Assembly (NCBI GenBank): GCA_003151825.1 | Contig: PLYO01000031.1 | Location: forward strand, 1 to 64,000 | From: Ignavibacteriota bacterium | GTDB taxonomy: Bacteria; Bacteroidota; Ignavibacteria; Palsa-1295 | Length of the DNA stretch: 64,000 bases | Direction of reading: 5' to 3' | Shown here: positions 24,934 through 33,851 of the stretch, piece after piece | How positions within the stretch are numbered: the stretch's first letter is position 1 | Layout: every line of letters starts with the position of its first letter | Made by a program: the position numbers and the translations under genes | The notes under the pieces: generated by a model | Database searches by the model: none | Told to the model about the DNA's origin: nothing | The model's input: only the letters and a program-made list of their open reading frames with translations

Positions 24934-25875
24934 TTAAAACGACACCAAATCCACCCCCGTCGTTCGGATGCCGAGCATGACATACTTCGCATTGCGAGGG
25001 ATGGGCGTTTGGCCGTCGTCTTGCCACTGTTCCCACCCGGCGTAAAACTGCATCCGTCCCGCGCGGCCATGTAACTCATAGCCAAGTTCGGCATGGCTGT
25101 CGGCAGTGAGCTTTGCAATCGAAGAAAAACGGCTGACGAATCCGCTGTCGCGGCCAAAGGCGGTGAAATTTTCGTTTATCATAAGATAGAGCGAGCTGCG
25201 ATCCCATTCCATGAGCTTCGATTGAAACGCCGGGCCAAGCGACCATGCGAGGTCCTGAAAATCGGTGCCGATATAATCGTCGCTCGTTGGAATGCGGTAA
25301 TCCTCGCGGACGAGATAGGCGTCGGCATGCAGCCATGCAGTCGTTGGGCAATCTAATCCGAACAGTTTATCGCTTCGGAAAATGGCCTTGCCGGAAAGCG
25401 AGCAATAAATGAGCGTGCGCTGCTGATTAATATCCGAATAGCCGTTGGGATCGATGTTGTCGATGTCATGCCGGCAGCGATAAATGGTTCCGACCTGCCA
25501 ATCGAATTGGGAATTTTCGTGAACGGCATAAACGAGTCCTTCTTCCCACATCGCTCCGCGCGGCTTGAAGTCGATGTCGTTATGGGTATTTGCAAGAAGT
25601 TCCATGCCGGTATATCCGAAAAGCGATTTATCGCCGCCCCACCGCGCAAATTCCCAAATGGCACCCATCGAAACCGACCATCCCCATCGGTCGCTGTCGC
25701 TGCCAAATCCGCGCTGGACTTCGGCCCAATAGCCGGCGTGGTCGAAGATGGAAGTGGTATCGGTTTTTCCCGTCCATTTCGGATCGAGCAGGAATCCGCG
25801 CGTGGGAAAGATGGGGCCGGCAATCGCGGCATGGGAAAATGTTAGAAAAAGCGAGACGAGAATAATTTTTTTCAT
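24934..25875 (-). CDS. Secreted hypothetical, probable outer-membrane protein
   Basis: A 313-residue protein with a clear signal peptide (MKKIILVSLFLTFSHAAIAG) and strands rich in Trp/Tyr (GWSVSMGAIWEFARWGG, SSLYLMINENFTAFGRD, MQFYAGWEQWQDDG) and ending YVMLGIRTTGVDLVSF, consistent with an outer-membrane barrel. It contains FDHAGYWAEVQRGFGSDSDR, suggesting a family of lipid A or phospholipid-type barrels is possible but not shown. Function unknown. A long palindromic repeat follows its 5' side (25920). Confidence 0.65.
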   Translation of the reverse strand: MKKIILVSLFLTFSHAAIAGPIFPTRGFLLDPKWTGKTDTTSIFDHAGYWAEVQRGFGSDSDRWGWSVSMGAIWEFARWGGDKSLFGYTGMELLANTHNDIDFKPRGAMWEEGLVYAVHENSQFDWQVGTIYRCRHDIDNIDPNGYSDINQQRTLIYCSLSGKAIFRSDKLFGLDCPTTAWLHADAYLVREDYRIPTSDDYIGTDFQDLAWSLGPAFQSKLMEWDRSSLYLMINENFTAFGRDSGFVSRFSSIAKLTADSHAELGYELHGRAGRMQFYAGWEQWQDDGQTPIPRNAKYVMLGIRTTGVDLVSF

Positions 25876-25919
25876 AAAAATTTATTTAGAATAGCAAAGC
25901 AGACTCCGATTAGAATAAC

Positions 25920-26060
25920 ATGTCATCCTGAGCGGAGCAAAACTCCGTCCGCCCCCAGCGGACGGAGTTTTGCGGAGTCGAAGGATCTCGTGTATTACAA
26001 GAGATCCTTCGACTCCGTTCGTCCCTCGTTCCTCGGGACGAACTCCGCTCAGGATGACAT
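25920..26060. repeat. Palindromic element, family A (copy 1)
   Basis: A 141-bp element with an 18-bp perfect terminal inverted repeat (ATGTCATCCTGAGCGGAG / CTCCGCTCAGGATGACAT). Inside are two more nested hairpins (AACTCCGTCCGC / GCGGACGGAGTT and GAAGGATCTCG / GAGATCCTTC). It lies between divergently transcribed genes (24934 minus and 26172 plus). The TCATCCTGAGCGGAG core recurs at 29068 and, degenerate, at 59974. No open frame. Confidence 0.85.
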
Positions 26061-26171
26061 ATTAAACTTAATGAGGGTGGGGTTTTAATATGCCATTGCA
26101 TACCATTGCATCAGTTCGTTCGTATTTTTGTAGAATAAACGGTGTTTGCTCGATTTACAATTTGAAATTAC

Positions 26172-27272
26172 ATGAGTGTTTTAGTAGATAAAAAGACGCG
26201 GCTCGTCGTGCAGGGAATAACCGGAAGCGAAGGCTCTTTCCACACGCGGCAGATGATCGAATATGGCACGAAAGTCGTGGCCGGCGTAACGCCGGGCAAG
26301 GGCGGGACAGTGCATGAAGGTGTGCCCGTGTTCAATACCGTGGCTGATGCCGTGCGCGAAACAGGCGCGAACGCGGCCTGCATTTTTGTGCCGCCGCCGT
26401 TCGCTGCGGATGCCATTCTCGAATCGGCCGCGAGCGAACTCCCGCTTGTCGTCTGCATTACCGAGGGTATTCCGGTGCGGGACATGATTCAGGTTTACGA
26501 TAAGATTCAGCATTCCAAAACGCGGCTGATCGGCCCCAATTGCCCGGGCGTCATTTCGCCGGGTAAAGCGAAGATCGGCATTATGCCCGGATTTATCCAT
26601 AAAGAGGGGCGCGTGGGAATTATCTCGCGCTCTGGTACCCTGACGTACGAAGCCGTGAAACAGCTGACGGACGCGGGGCTCGGACAATCGACGGCCATTG
26701 GCATTGGCGGCGATCCCATCGTCGGCACACGGTTTCTTGATGCGATAAAACTTTTCGCAAGCGACGATGAGACCGATGCTGTAGTGATGATCGGCGAAAT
26801 CGGCGGCACGGCTGAAGAAGAAGCCGCCGCGTGGATCGGCAAGCATTTCGGGAAGCCGGTCGTTGGATTTATTGCCGGCCGCACTGCGCCGCCCGGTCGC
26901 CGCATGGGTCATGCCGGAGCAATTATCTCCGGCGGCAAAGGCACGGCGGATGAGAAGATAAAAGTCATGCGCGAAAACGGAATTACCGTTGTCGATAGCC
27001 CCGCTCTAATGGGTGAAACGGTCGTGAAAGCGCTTGGCAGCAAAGCACGAAAATGGGTTGCAGTGAGAGGCTTGAAAATCGAGAAAATTGCCGTTTCTAA
27101 AGAAGGCAAAAAGGCGAATGTTATTATGCTGAAATCGCCTAAACCAAAGGTTTCTAAAAAAGCTGTAAAACCTTTGAGGAAGGCAGTTAAAAAAGCCGTG
27201 AAGCCTGCGAAACCAGCACCAAAAAAGAAAGCTACTCCACGCCCAAAACCGAAGAAGCGTATTGGGCGTTAA
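26172..27272 (+). CDS. sucD: Succinyl-CoA ligase alpha subunit with basic tail
   Basis: SucD forms the CoA- and phosphohistidine-bearing subunit of the ADP/GDP-forming succinyl-CoA synthetase of the TCA cycle. Residues 1-~290 are a complete Suc[54 protein letters not shown] and the phospho-His in [15 protein letters not shown]. Residues ~300-366 are a non-homologous Lys/Pro/Ala-rich extension ([37 protein letters not shown]) like the C-terminal tail of histone H1 or bacterial H1-like proteins. There is no sucC next to it. The usual length is ~290 residues. Confidence 0.95.
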   Translation: MSVLVDKKTRLVVQGITGSEGSFHTRQMIEYGTKVVAGVTPGKGGTVHEGVPVFNTVADAVRETGANAACIFVPPPFAADAILESAASELPLVVCITEGIPVRDMIQVYDKIQHSKTRLIGPNCPGVISPGKAKIGIMPGFIHKEGRVGIISRSGTLTYEAVKQLTDAGLGQSTAIGIGGDPIVGTRFLDAIKLFASDDETDAVVMIGEIGGTAEEEAAAWIGKHFGKPVVGFIAGRTAPPGRRMGHAGAIISGGKGTADEKIKVMRENGITVVDSPALMGETVVKALGSKARKWVAVRGLKIEKIAVSKEGKKANVIMLKSPKPKVSKKAVKPLRKAVKKAVKPAKPAPKKKATPRPKPKKRIGR

Positions 27273-27302
27273 AGCTGGCAAAGTATTAGAAACATCACGG
27301 TA

Positions 27303-27896
27303 ATGCAAGCCCCCCTTCGTCGCTTCGTGGTCGCATTCGTCCTATTTGTCGCATTAGTCCCTTGTAAGAAATTATGCGCTCAGGACTCCGCAAAATACCT
27401 CAGCAAAACCTGGCGCGATTCCGTGCTGAATTATCAGGGAAGACTTGATTCGTATCGCCAGGAATTGTACAGCTACGACCTGGGAATGACGTTCGGAATG
27501 TTGCCCATTATGGGAGAATCGTATGCCGGCAAAATGGGAACGGGCATTGCCTATTTCGCGGCACGGGTTGCAACGGTTGCGATCGGGGTGGTGGGCGCCG
27601 TGCGGCTCATTGAACGCAAACCGAGCTTCGGACTCGACATCGGAATGCTTGTCGGCGGAATTGCTGGATGGATAGGTCTTAAATTCTCAGAGCTTGCCGA
27701 TATTCGGCATACCGTTTCCGAACGGAACGAGGATCTCGTCGATAAATGGCAAATCGCCACGCCGGACATCGAGCCGCATTCCATTCGCTATCCCGCGAAA
27801 GATTGGCCAACGTGGGTAACAAGCACGCCCGAAGCTCGACATCCTGAGAATGCACGAGAAGCGATAGATAAACCGCTCCCATCAAGTAACGAGTAA
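27303..27896 (+). CDS. Hypothetical membrane protein
   Basis: A 197-residue protein with a signal peptide or N-terminal anchor (FVVAFVLFVALVPCKKLCAQ), then GTGIAYFAARVATVAIGVVG and FGLDIGMLVGGIAGWIGLKF, two hydrophobic segments with small residues. An export signal followed by two helices suggests an envelope protein. Its last codons and TAA stop (SSNE) are made by the heptanucleotide array that begins at 27884. No family recognised. Confidence 0.6.
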   Translation: MQAPLRRFVVAFVLFVALVPCKKLCAQDSAKYLSKTWRDSVLNYQGRLDSYRQELYSYDLGMTFGMLPIMGESYAGKMGTGIAYFAARVATVAIGVVGAVRLIERKPSFGLDIGMLVGGIAGWIGLKFSELADIRHTVSERNEDLVDKWQIATPDIEPHSIRYPAKDWPTWVTSTPEARHPENAREAIDKPLPSSNE

Positions 27897-27963
27897 CGGG
27901 TAACGAGTACCGAGCGAACGATGTTTAGTGACGCTCATCACTCATCACTCGGTACTCGGTACA
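27884..27963. repeat. Double heptanucleotide array before ndk
   Basis: Left arm: CAAGTAA, CGAGTAA, CGGGTAA, CGAGTAC, CGAG (27884-27915). Right arm: CTCATCA, CTCATCA, CTCGGTA, CTCGGTA (27935-27962). The arms are partly complementary, giving a 10-bp stem GAGTACCGAG (27906-27915) with CTCGGTACTC (27949-27958). The left arm resembles the kdp array at 2379; the array occupies the whole space between 27303's stop and ndk. Confidence 0.85.
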
Positions 27964-27977
27964 ATCCACTCAAAAAA

Positions 27978-28406
27978 ATGTCAATAGAAAAAACGCTCTG
28001 CATCATCAAGCCCGACGCAGTCACCGCAGGTAATTCCGGAAACATTATCGCGCATATTCAGAAAGAAGGCTTTCGCATTCTCGCCATGCGAATGACGACG
28101 CTCTCGAATAAATCGGCATCGAAATTTTACGAAATTCACAAAGGCCGTCCATTTTATGAGGGATTAGTCGAATTCATGTCGAGCAGCGCCTGCGTGCCAA
28201 TCGCGCTCGAAAAGGAGAATGCGATTGCCGAATGGCGACGCGTTATCGGCGCAACCGACCCCGCCGAAGCTGCGCCAGGCACCATCCGCAAGCTCTACGC
28301 CAAGAACAAAGGCGAAAACGCCGTGCATGGCTCGGACTCCGTCGAAAATGGACTGCGCGAGATCGCGTTCTTCTTTACCGAAGGCGAGTTGGAGGATTTG
28401 AATTGA
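27978..28406 (+). CDS. ndk: Nucleoside-diphosphate kinase
   Basis: Ndk transfers phosphate from NTPs to NDPs through a phosphohistidine. The 142-residue protein starts MSIEKTLCIIKPDAVTAGNS; motifs include FYEIHKGRPFYEGLVEFMSS and the active-site signature ENAVHGSDSVENG with the His. The next ATG is used because the upstream ATG lies in the repeat region. Complete, typical length. Confidence 0.97.
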   Translation: MSIEKTLCIIKPDAVTAGNSGNIIAHIQKEGFRILAMRMTTLSNKSASKFYEIHKGRPFYEGLVEFMSSSACVPIALEKENAIAEWRRVIGATDPAEAAPGTIRKLYAKNKGENAVHGSDSVENGLREIAFFFTEGELEDLN

Positions 28407-28413
28407 TGTATGG

Positions 28414-28431
28414 ACCGGGTTTTAACCCGGT
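28414..28431. repeat. Palindrome ACCGGGTTTTAACCCGGT after ndk
   Basis: An 18-bp perfect palindrome eight bases after the ndk stop. The same core occurs after ispH at 59265. It belongs to the CCCGGG-core repeat family (family C) also seen at 59264, 60838 and 62733 and could terminate ndk transcription. Confidence 0.7.
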
Positions 28432-28498
28432 CATGTCCCTTGTAAAGGGCGCGGCGTCAAAGGGACGCATTCCCATCCCTCTCGCGTTTTCATTTCCG

Positions 28499-29032
28499 AT
28501 GCTCAAACGCCTACGCCGTCTCTCGACGGAAATCCTGCAAAAAAATCCGTGGTGGGAATACCGGCGGGATGAATATCTTCATCCCGATGATTCTCGCGGC
28601 GAATTTTTCTATGCCCACACACTTGGCGCCGTCTTCGTGATTCCGGAAATGGAGAAAGGGCGTTTATTTATGCTACAGCAGTTTCGGTATCTCAATCAGA
28701 GGGAAAGTCTGGAGTTTGTGGGCGGCGGAATGAAGGATGGTCAAACGCCTGATGAGGCCGCGCAGGCAGAATTAGTCGAAGAGGCTGGTTTTCAGGCAAG
28801 CGAATTAATTCCGATTGGATGGTTCAATCCAATGAACGGAGCGACCGATGAGGTGTGTTACGTGTTTATTGCACGCGGGCTAACTGCGATGAACGCCCAT
28901 CCCGAAGTGAGCGAGGAGTTCGAACTGGTTACGGTCACGCGGAACGAACTCGAAGCCATGATAGCCAATGGCAAAATCTGGGATGGAATGACGCTCGCGG
29001 CTTATGCGCTTTATCGAAATTACTCTGGTTGA
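28499..29032 (+). CDS. Nudix hydrolase, ADP-ribose pyrophosphatase-like
   Basis: A 177-residue Nudix protein. The Nudix box is VGGGMKDGQTPDEAAQAELV followed by EEAG, with Ala in the place of the usual Arg before the two catalytic Glu residues. Family features include YHPDDSRG-like N-terminal strand, VIPEMEKGRLFMLQQFRYLN and IGWFNPMNGATDEVCYVF, typical of ADP-ribose pyrophosphatases (NudF). Start MLKRLRRLSTEILQKNPWWE at 28499; an earlier in-frame ATG at 28433 would begin two bases after the palindrome that follows ndk. Expected to hydrolyse ADP-ribose to AMP and ribose 5-phosphate. Confidence 0.85.
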   Translation: MLKRLRRLSTEILQKNPWWEYRRDEYLHPDDSRGEFFYAHTLGAVFVIPEMEKGRLFMLQQFRYLNQRESLEFVGGGMKDGQTPDEAAQAELVEEAGFQASELIPIGWFNPMNGATDEVCYVFIARGLTAMNAHPEVSEEFELVTVTRNELEAMIANGKIWDGMTLAAYALYRNYSG

Positions 29033-29067
29033 TCGGAAAATAAGATGAATAATTTAGACTCAATAAC

Positions 29068-29200
29068 ATGTCATCCTGAGCGGAGCAGACCGACGCGACA
29101 GCGTCGGTCTGCGGAGTCGAAGGATCTTTCGTGGTGCGAGCAAAAGATCCTTCGACTCCGCAATGCTCGCTTCGCGAGCATTGCTCCGCTCAGGATGACA
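29068..29200. repeat. Palindromic element, family A (copy 2)
   Basis: 133 bp with terminal TGTCATCCTGAGCGGAGCA / TGCTCCGCTCAGGATGACA and internal hairpins (CCGACGC / GCGTCGG; AAAGATCCTTCGACTCCGC copies). It separates the Nudix gene from the secreted protein at 29204; its last ATGACA ends four bases before the chosen start of that gene. Confidence 0.85.
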
Positions 29201-29203
29201 GGG

Positions 29204-30280
29204 ATGGTGATGCTTTCGCTGATGGGATTCATGGTTCCCGTTCACGCTCAAACTTCCGACCTTCGCTTGCACTTCCATGAAGGCGAACTGCACCGCGTGG
29301 TCACGACGGAAATTCTTCGGCTTGCAATGCACTTCCCGCAGGTGGATGAAGATGATGCGAAGCCCAGCATTCGGACATCTGTCTATTGCTTCACAGAGCG
29401 GGTCGATAGCGTCCTTCCCGATGGCTCCGCGGTTATCGCAGCCTCGCTCGATTCGTTCAAGACGGGTATTGATTTTGGCGAAGGGAAAAAAGCCGAAAAT
29501 TTCTTTCGCTTCAATTCCGCCGGCGATTGGGACCTTACGCACGAACTGCACGACATCAAAGTCCTGCCACGCGCGCAATTCCTCGGCCAGACGATTCGCT
29601 TTGTCATGCGGCCCGATGGGACCGTCGCGCGGTTCCTGAACCTGGATGACTTCCACGAAGCGGCGATCGGTCATGGCTATGATTACGATCTCGTTCATGC
29701 GATGCTCTCATTGAGCGATTCGTTGCGCATGGGGCAATTGCTCGAATATGGCTCTGGCGGGATTGCTGCCGCTCGAACGGCCTACACGTCACCATCGACT
29801 ACAGCCGAAATTCCGATTACACGAACCGTTTCAACGACGCGGTCGGGTTCCGAAACGCTCGATGTACATGTCCGGTATTTCGATCCGCCGCAACGCATCG
29901 AATATTTGGAGGGCATTGCGATGCCGCTCGGTATTCTCGATTATCACGGCGGCGGGTCGGGGAACGTAACGCTTTCAAAAGGCTATCTCAAGCATTCGTT
30001 CTTCGAAGACACCGCGAAGGTGCGGCTACAGGTCGATATCGATACCATTCCAGAGGAGATTACCCGCGCGGTTACCACCGATGTGTTCCCAATCTCTGTC
30101 CTGCACGGCAGAGTTTCCATCAAGGAAATTAATATGCATAGCGGTGTCAATAATGACTCCTTGGAAAATGCTTTGAAGGGTGCCATTCCAAACAGCAATC
30201 GTAATAGCGATCGGGTCGCCCCGACCGCGAAGCCCGAAGCACCGCCAGCAAAAGACGATTCCAACTCCGGAGCGCACTAA
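29204..30280 (+). CDS. Secreted hypothetical protein
   Basis: A 358-residue protein. The start used here, MVMLSLMGFMVPVHA-Q, gives a short signal peptide without a basic n-region; the palindromic element immediately upstream is open in the same frame, and translation starting inside it (MTG at 29195, preceded by APLR) would supply one. The mature protein has VTRTVSTTRSGSETLDVHVR and ends in a Pro/Ala-rich tail (APPAKDDSNSGAH). No domain recognised. It precedes the lipoprotein at 30334. Confidence 0.65.
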   Translation: MVMLSLMGFMVPVHAQTSDLRLHFHEGELHRVVTTEILRLAMHFPQVDEDDAKPSIRTSVYCFTERVDSVLPDGSAVIAASLDSFKTGIDFGEGKKAENFFRFNSAGDWDLTHELHDIKVLPRAQFLGQTIRFVMRPDGTVARFLNLDDFHEAAIGHGYDYDLVHAMLSLSDSLRMGQLLEYGSGGIAAARTAYTSPSTTAEIPITRTVSTTRSGSETLDVHVRYFDPPQRIEYLEGIAMPLGILDYHGGGSGNVTLSKGYLKHSFFEDTAKVRLQVDIDTIPEEITRAVTTDVFPISVLHGRVSIKEINMHSGVNNDSLENALKGAIPNSNRNSDRVAPTAKPEAPPAKDDSNSGAH

Positions 30281-30333
30281 TCACCGCATTGAAAATTCTT
30301 ATTCGTTCACGTATTTTTCTTCCTCCTTTATCC

Positions 30334-31386
30334 ATGCAAACCCTTCGATTTTTCTTCGCGTGTCTGTTCCTGGCGGCGTTAGCCTCGTGCGGCAAAAAGG
30401 AAACGGCTCCGCAAACCGCAAGCAATATGTCCATCGATACGACGAAAAAGGCGCAAGCAGTCGCGATCACGGATACCAGCCACCATTTATTTTTTCGGCC
30501 CAAGGCGGGTTCCGTCCAGCGGTATCATATTGTGGATCGGCTCTCGATGAGTACGAGTGATTCCGAGCCGGGCGCTGCCGGTGCTGCAAAGCACACGGCT
30601 TCGAGCACGACCGAAATTTACCTCCATCAGACGGTAAAAAACGTGCGCCGCGATAGCTCCGTCGAACTTGTCCTCCGTGTCGATTCTGTCCGCCTGACTT
30701 CCCAGCGTGACACAACGAAAACAGAGTATTCGAGCACTAATCCGAAAGACACGTCGGCTAACGAATTCGAGGAGTTCAAAATTTTGATGGGAAAGAACTT
30801 TTCCATCCTCACGAATAAGAATGGGGATTTGGATTCCATCACGGACGTGAGCAGCCTCACGAATGCGCTTCTTAAATCGGTTCCCGATTCGGAGCGAACC
30901 AATCCTCAGGTTCTTCGATATGCGACCGAGCAAGCCGAGCAGGTCGCCAGCGCTTATATCATGCGTGTGCTGGTACACAGTCCCACGCGGGCGCTGATCC
31001 AGGATACGACATGGCGCAGCGCTTCGGATGTGAATCTCGATGTCGCGCAGGGATTGTCGTTCCCAGTACATATCGATGCGACCGAGACGGTACGGGGCCT
31101 CGAAAAGCGCGATAATCTCGTCCTTGCCGTCTTAGAGGACTCGACGACGACAACGCCTCGAAAGCGCGTCTTCGATGAAGGGCCTACCACCGCGACCATC
31201 AGCGATTTCCGAGCGACTTCGCGCAGCGTCGTCCGTATCGAAGACGCAACGGGACTGTTATATCACCGGGCCATGACGGAAATGCGGAATTTCACCATCG
31301 TGGTCGAAAGCAAAGAGCACGCCGGCGAGAAGCGAACGGTAACGCAACACGGTTCGGAGGAATTAGTGACTGAACGCATCGAGTGA
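30334..31386 (+). CDS. Hypothetical lipoprotein (DUF6263-like)
   Basis: A 350-residue lipoprotein: signal MQTLRFFFACLFLAALASC with lipobox LASC. The mature part begins with a spacer rich in Lys/Thr, then a soluble domain with HHLFFRPKAGSVQRYHIVDR and FKILMGKNFSILTNKNGDLD, patterns of beta-rich lipoproteins in Bacteroidota that have a DUF6263-like plan. An earlier ATG at 30289 would add a basic extension. Function unknown. Confidence 0.65.
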   Translation: MQTLRFFFACLFLAALASCGKKETAPQTASNMSIDTTKKAQAVAITDTSHHLFFRPKAGSVQRYHIVDRLSMSTSDSEPGAAGAAKHTASSTTEIYLHQTVKNVRRDSSVELVLRVDSVRLTSQRDTTKTEYSSTNPKDTSANEFEEFKILMGKNFSILTNKNGDLDSITDVSSLTNALLKSVPDSERTNPQVLRYATEQAEQVASAYIMRVLVHSPTRALIQDTTWRSASDVNLDVAQGLSFPVHIDATETVRGLEKRDNLVLAVLEDSTTTTPRKRVFDEGPTTATISDFRATSRSVVRIEDATGLLYHRAMTEMRNFTIVVESKEHAGEKRTVTQHGSEELVTERIE

Positions 31387-31547
31387 ACGAAAACAAGAAA
31401 TCGTCTACGGCGAGGAATTCCTTGAGCCTCCGCAAGGTTCGCATAACGGATACAGATAACGGAGTTGAACACCAACGCCGCGCCGGTTGGCATTAGAGAA
31501 GCCGATGGCGCGGAAAAATGCTCTCTAATGTTTAGTCTTGGTGCAGC

Positions 31548-33851
31548 ATGAATACTAAGGAACGCGACGAACTCGAACGAGATGGCCCGGTTTCGGAACC
31601 CATTTCCGGAGAAGATGACGCTGCCAATGCGGGCCACGGTCCGCAGCGGCTGAAGAAGATTATTTTTGACGATTTTCAAATCTCTCGCGCCGAGCAGCAG
31701 GCTCAGGTAGATGAGGAACGCAAAGCGTGGCATGAACGTGAGGAACGATTGGAGAAGGAAAAGCCCGCGCTCCTCCGCTTCGCCGTCCCACGGCTTAAAT
31801 CCCTGCGCGACGAGATGATCGGCGTACAGAACAAACTTCCTTTTTTTCGAAAACCGCAGCATGAGGAGGAAGTGTCGGCCAGTACCTCGGGTGAACAACC
31901 AGACCTGAAGAGCGAACAACCGGAATCGAACGGCGTCTATTTTGCCGAGCACGAGCGCGCGGTCATCCGCGTGACTCGCATCCACCACGAAAAAGCCGAA
32001 GTGGCATCATCCCCTGAAGACACGATCGCTCCCCCATTTGATGGGGCGATGGAATTCAACTCGGATCTGCTGCAAAGCGAGTTCGTTCCCGAAGCCCTCG
32101 TCGAAGAGTATCGAGAGGAGACGATTGAACCAGAAGTGGATGAAATAGTGAGCGGATATTTCGAGAGATCGGATGTTGTGGTTGAAGAATTTCCTTCCGC
32201 TTCGGAAGCATCGGTTCACACTCGAGTGATCGCGCCAGAGATGGAAGAAGAGCTATCCCTCGACGCAAAGATCGAACCATCGCTTCTGTCGTTTCTCGAT
32301 GCATTGCGGGCCTTCGATTCGTTTCCTCGCCGATCCTACGAATCGCGCGACCCCCGCGCGGATTTTGTTGCTCTCTTAGGGGAACTGCTCGATATTCTTC
32401 GGGATGAGCTGAACGCGGCGAGCGCCATGTTCTTCTGGGTCAATGCGAAGAAGCAGCAGCTTGTACTCGAAAGCGCCGCGCTCGACGACCGCTCGTTCCA
32501 ATTCCTGGCCTCCGGCAAGCGATTCCCCATCGAACTCGACGCCGTAAGCCGCATCGTGACGAAGCGCCGGCCCGAACTCCATGCTTCGATCTCTCCGCAA
32601 GCAGAACTCGATCTCATTCCGTACTATCGTGACGCCATCGGGACTGCATCCTTTGCCGGGATGCCCGTTTTATTTGGGGATGGTCTCGTGGCTGTGCTGA
32701 CAGTCGATTCCACCGTGCCGGATCATTTCAGCGCCGAAACGCTTCGCATTTTAACGAATCATTCGAAGTTGATTTCGGGGCTGATTCGCTCCTACATCGA
32801 AAAATACGATCTGCTAGCTGCGGCGCGCACACTGGATGCAGCGCGTAAACTCCACGAGATGGTCAGCCCCGATGCATCGCTCCGTATGCTCCGTGATCAG
32901 CGACGAAATCCGGAGTATGTGCTCCGCGCGCTCACGGAGGCAGCGGGAGAAATCATCGACTGGGATTGGCTGGCCGCCGCTTCCTTCGACGATGCGCGTC
33001 GGCTTTGGAATATTTCGAGCCTTCAGTCCAAGCGCGCCGGGGCATACGTCCCTCCGATGTCCGCCATTTCGATGGAAGAAAGTCTGGTTGGCAAATGTCT
33101 GGCTTCGGGCCGGAGCTTGTGCATCGATGCGCTCGGCGCGCAGAGTATTCGATACAATGTCGAGGAGGACTCTCATGCTGCTGCCGGACATTCGTTTATG
33201 GTCATTCCGATACGGACCACGACAAAAAATTATGGTGCCCTTGCCATCGAGCACACCGATCGCGCGCGATATACGGACGCGGACGTGGAAACGCTTGAGC
33301 ATCTCGCGCGTAGCGCAGCGGCGGCACTTGAAATTATCGTGCTCGGCGAAATGGTCGGCGAGCGAGCGCTCACGGATCTGCTCACGGGCGTGCTCAACAA
33401 ACGCGGCTTGCTGGACCGCGCCAATCAAGAACTTTCGCGCGCCATGCAATTCGATGAGCCGCTCACGTTCGTGCTGTTCGAGATCGATGGCGCCTCGGAA
33501 TTTCGTTCCAGATTTTCACAGGAGGATTCGGACACCATCGCTCTTGCGATTGCTCGATTGCTCCGGTTTGGCGTGCGGCCGTTCGATGTCGTGGCGCGCA
33601 CGGACGAACATACCTTCGCCGTCATCCTCGTGAAAAGAACAGATGAAGAAGGCTATCTTTGGAGCGAAAAGATGCGCAAGATGATCGTGAGCGAAGTGAT
33701 TGCGATCGGCAAGCGGAGTTACTCGGTGACGTCCTCGATCGGGGTTTCGGGCGCGCGGCGGGATGGTTCCGTTGAAGAATTGATCCAGGGCGCCGAGCTG
33801 GCGCTCGAACGCGCGCGTGAATTAGGTGGCAACAATGTTATTGTGTATTAA
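31548..33851 (+). CDS. GAF and degenerate GGDEF regulatory protein
   Basis: A 767-residue protein. Residues 1-~230 are an unusual, strongly charged and low-complexity region (many Glu/Arg, e.g. EREERLEKEKPALLRFAVPR). Two GAF-like domains follow (~260-420 and ~440-600, the second with GKCLASGRSLCIDALG). The C-terminal ~160 residues have the GGDEF fold: LTDLLTGVLNKRGLLDRANQ at its start and SSIGVSGARRDGSVEELIQG later. But the catalytic RYGGDEF loop is RTDEHTFAVIL, so cyclase activity is very unlikely; it may bind c-di-GMP or act as a signalling scaffold. It stands between the lipoprotein at 30334 and rpoD. Confidence 0.85.
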   Translation: MNTKERDELERDGPVSEPISGEDDAANAGHGPQRLKKIIFDDFQISRAEQQAQVDEERKAWHEREERLEKEKPALLRFAVPRLKSLRDEMIGVQNKLPFFRKPQHEEEVSASTSGEQPDLKSEQPESNGVYFAEHERAVIRVTRIHHEKAEVASSPEDTIAPPFDGAMEFNSDLLQSEFVPEALVEEYREETIEPEVDEIVSGYFERSDVVVEEFPSASEASVHTRVIAPEMEEELSLDAKIEPSLLSFLDALRAFDSFPRRSYESRDPRADFVALLGELLDILRDELNAASAMFFWVNAKKQQLVLESAALDDRSFQFLASGKRFPIELDAVSRIVTKRRPELHASISPQAELDLIPYYRDAIGTASFAGMPVLFGDGLVAVLTVDSTVPDHFSAETLRILTNHSKLISGLIRSYIEKYDLLAAARTLDAARKLHEMVSPDASLRMLRDQRRNPEYVLRALTEAAGEIIDWDWLAAASFDDARRLWNISSLQSKRAGAYVPPMSAISMEESLVGKCLASGRSLCIDALGAQSIRYNVEEDSHAAAGHSFMVIPIRTTTKNYGALAIEHTDRARYTDADVETLEHLARSAAAALEIIVLGEMVGERALTDLLTGVLNKRGLLDRANQELSRAMQFDEPLTFVLFEIDGASEFRSRFSQEDSDTIALAIARLLRFGVRPFDVVARTDEHTFAVILVKRTDEEGYLWSEKMRKMIVSEVIAIGKRSYSVTSSIGVSGARRDGSVEELIQGAELALERARELGGNNVIVY

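Noticed and set aside
25920..26060. Insertion sequence
   Set aside because: The palindromic elements (families A, B, C) contain no open reading frame, and no transposase occurs in the window; they are non-autonomous repeats.
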